Shown here: positions 13,356 to 16,268 of the stretch, one piece after another
Layout: the number at the start of each line of letters is the position of its first letter
Position numbering within the stretch: position 1 is the stretch's first letter
Assembly: GCF_046600715.1 (NCBI RefSeq)
Contig: NZ_JBJMAV010000015.1
Coordinates: 1-16,268, forward strand
Source of the DNA: Lysobacter_C viscosus
GTDB taxonomy: Bacteria > Pseudomonadota > Gammaproteobacteria > Xanthomonadales > Xanthomonadaceae
DNA: 16,268 nt
Direction: 5' to 3'
The notes under the pieces: model-generated
What the model saw: the letters and a program-made list of their open reading frames with translations, nothing else
Told to the model about the DNA's origin: nothing
The model's database searches: none
Made by a program: the position numbers and the translations under genes

Positions 13356-13367
13356 GGAATCTGACCC

Positions 13368-13835
13368 ATGTCGCGTAAAGGCTCCACCCCGCAGCGTTCC
13401 ATCCTGCCCGACCCCAAGCACGGCAGCGAGACGATCGCGCGCTTCATCAACATGGTCATGCTGAGCGGCAAGAAGTCCGTCGCCGAGAAGATCGTCTACG
13501 GCGCCATGGATGCCATCGGCGAGAAGAACCCCAATGCGCTCGAGCTGGTCGAGAAGGCGCTGGGCAACGTGTCGCCGGCGGTTGAGGTCAAGTCCCGCCG
13601 CGTCGGTGGCGCGACCTACCAGGTGCCGGTCGAAGTGCGCCAGTCGCGCCGCATGGCGCTGGCCATGCGCTGGCTGATCGAGTCGGCCCGCAAGCGTGGC
13701 GAGAACAGCATGCCCCGCAAGCTGGCAGCCGAACTGATCGATGCCTCCGAAAGCCGGGGCGGCGCGATCAAGAAACGTGAAGAGACCCACCGCATGGCGG
13801 AAGCGAACAAGGCGTTCGCCCACTACCGCTGGTGA
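13368..13835 (+). CDS. rpsG: 30S ribosomal protein S7
   Basis: The product is 155 aa, a typical length. S7 nucleates assembly of the 30S head by binding the 3' domain of 16S rRNA and lies near the E site. Its N-terminal arm MSRKGSTPQRSILPD, the beta-hairpin around residues 72-90 (EVKSRRVGGATYQVPVEV) and the C-terminal end AHYRW are all present. The Shine-Dalgarno GAGG (13354-13357) overlaps the rpsL stop codon. In E. coli a 96-nt rpsL–rpsG spacer holds the S7 autoregulatory site; here the spacer is only 12 nt, so that site cannot be in the same form. A 170-nt hairpin-rich spacer follows before fusA. Confidence 0.98.
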   Translation: MSRKGSTPQRSILPDPKHGSETIARFINMVMLSGKKSVAEKIVYGAMDAIGEKNPNALELVEKALGNVSPAVEVKSRRVGGATYQVPVEVRQSRRMALAMRWLIESARKRGENSMPRKLAAELIDASESRGGAIKKREETHRMAEANKAFAHYRW

Positions 13836-13840
13836 GTCGA

Positions 13841-13952
13841 GGGCGTCGATGACGACGCCCGCCGGGTGTCGTTGGCGCACAGCGCCCTGACGCCCCTCCG
13901 TGACGCCGGCAACCGGCGTCGCATGTCGAATCGGAGGCCGCCGCAAGGCGGC
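13841..13952 (+). repeat. Three perfect hairpins in the rpsG–fusA spacer
   Basis: GGGCGTCG-ATGA-CGACGCCC (13841-13860, 8 bp), GACGCCGG-CAA-CCGGCGTC (13902-13920, 8 bp) and GCCGCC-GCAA-GGCGGC (13937-13952, 6 bp with a GNRA loop) follow one another. None has a T-tract. They may set the mRNA level of fusA-tuf relative to rpsLG, or offer protein binding sites. No promoter was recognised here. Confidence 0.5.
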
Positions 13953-14005
13953 ATCCGGCCATTTCCGGCCCCGCTTTCAACGGGCCCAAAAATACGAGAA
14001 TCGCC

Positions 14006-16096
<2,091 letters not shown>

Positions 16097-16170
16097 TCCC
16101 CGGATCCGGCGGGCCGCGCGTCCGCCAACCCCTACAAGAAAATCCAACTCAAGTTCAGAGGTAATGCATC

Positions 16171-16268
16171 ATGGCCAAGGGTAAGTTCGAGCGCACCAAG
16201 CCGCACGTGAACGTCGGCACGATCGGTCACGTCGACCACGGCAAGACGACGCTGACGGCGGCGCTGAC
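16171..16268 (+). CDS. tuf: Elongation factor Tu, N-terminal part (second tuf copy, cut by window end)
   Basis: The ATG at 16171 opens MAKGKFERTKPHVNVGTIGH, with the P-loop GHVDHGKT at residues 19-26; 32 full codons are seen before the window ends. The Shine-Dalgarno AGAGG (16157-16161) lies 9 nt upstream. This is the tufA position, last in the rpsL-rpsG-fusA-tuf operon. The first copy ends at base 64, so the two are about 16 kb apart in the same orientation. The 74-nt spacer after fusA has only a weak GGCGG/CCGCC pairing (16108-16112/16122-16126). Confidence 0.97.
   Translation, partial: MAKGKFERTKPHVNVGTIGHVDHGKTTLTAAL

Overview
The window is a stretch of housekeeping DNA from a GC-rich gammaproteobacterium. 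The best guess is the Xanthomonadaceae/Lysobacteraceae (Xanthomonas, Lysobacter, Luteimonas type). The evidence is the high GC content, the gene order tuf – tRNA-Trp – secE – nusG – rplKAJL – rpoBC – rpsLG – fusA – tuf, and RpoB and L7/L12 sequences that look xanthomonad from memory. All supported genes lie on the + strand.

Layout: the last 20 codons of one EF-Tu gene (1-64) are followed by a hairpin-rich spacer, tRNA-Trp (247-322), secE and nusG. Next come the L11/L1 genes rplK and rplA. A 414-nt spacer full of RNA hairpins ends in a probable L10 leader, followed by rplJ and rplL. A 283-nt spacer with a terminator-like stem and a large two-tier stem precedes rpoB and rpoC. After rpoC there is a strong hairpin, then a clear sigma70-type promoter at 12857-12886 that starts the str operon: rpsL, rpsG, fusA and the first 32 codons of a second EF-Tu gene (16171 to the end).

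The genes form the core of gene expression: protein export (SecE), transcription (NusG and the RNA polymerase beta and beta' subunits), the ribosomal stalk and its base (L11, L1, L10, L7/L12), the decoding centre and 30S head (S12, S7), elongation factors G and Tu, and one tRNA. In E. coli the rif region (rpoBC) and the str region (rpsL-fusA) are far apart; here they are adjacent and bounded by two tuf copies.

I found no unknown protein system, mobile element, CRISPR array or transferred island. Every protein gene is a full-length, intact member of a known family. What merits attention is in the spacers: unusually many perfect RNA hairpins, which probably set the relative output of ribosomal protein and polymerase genes. 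Very long minus-strand reading frames (up to 1926 codons) exist but look like GC-bias shadows of the real genes.
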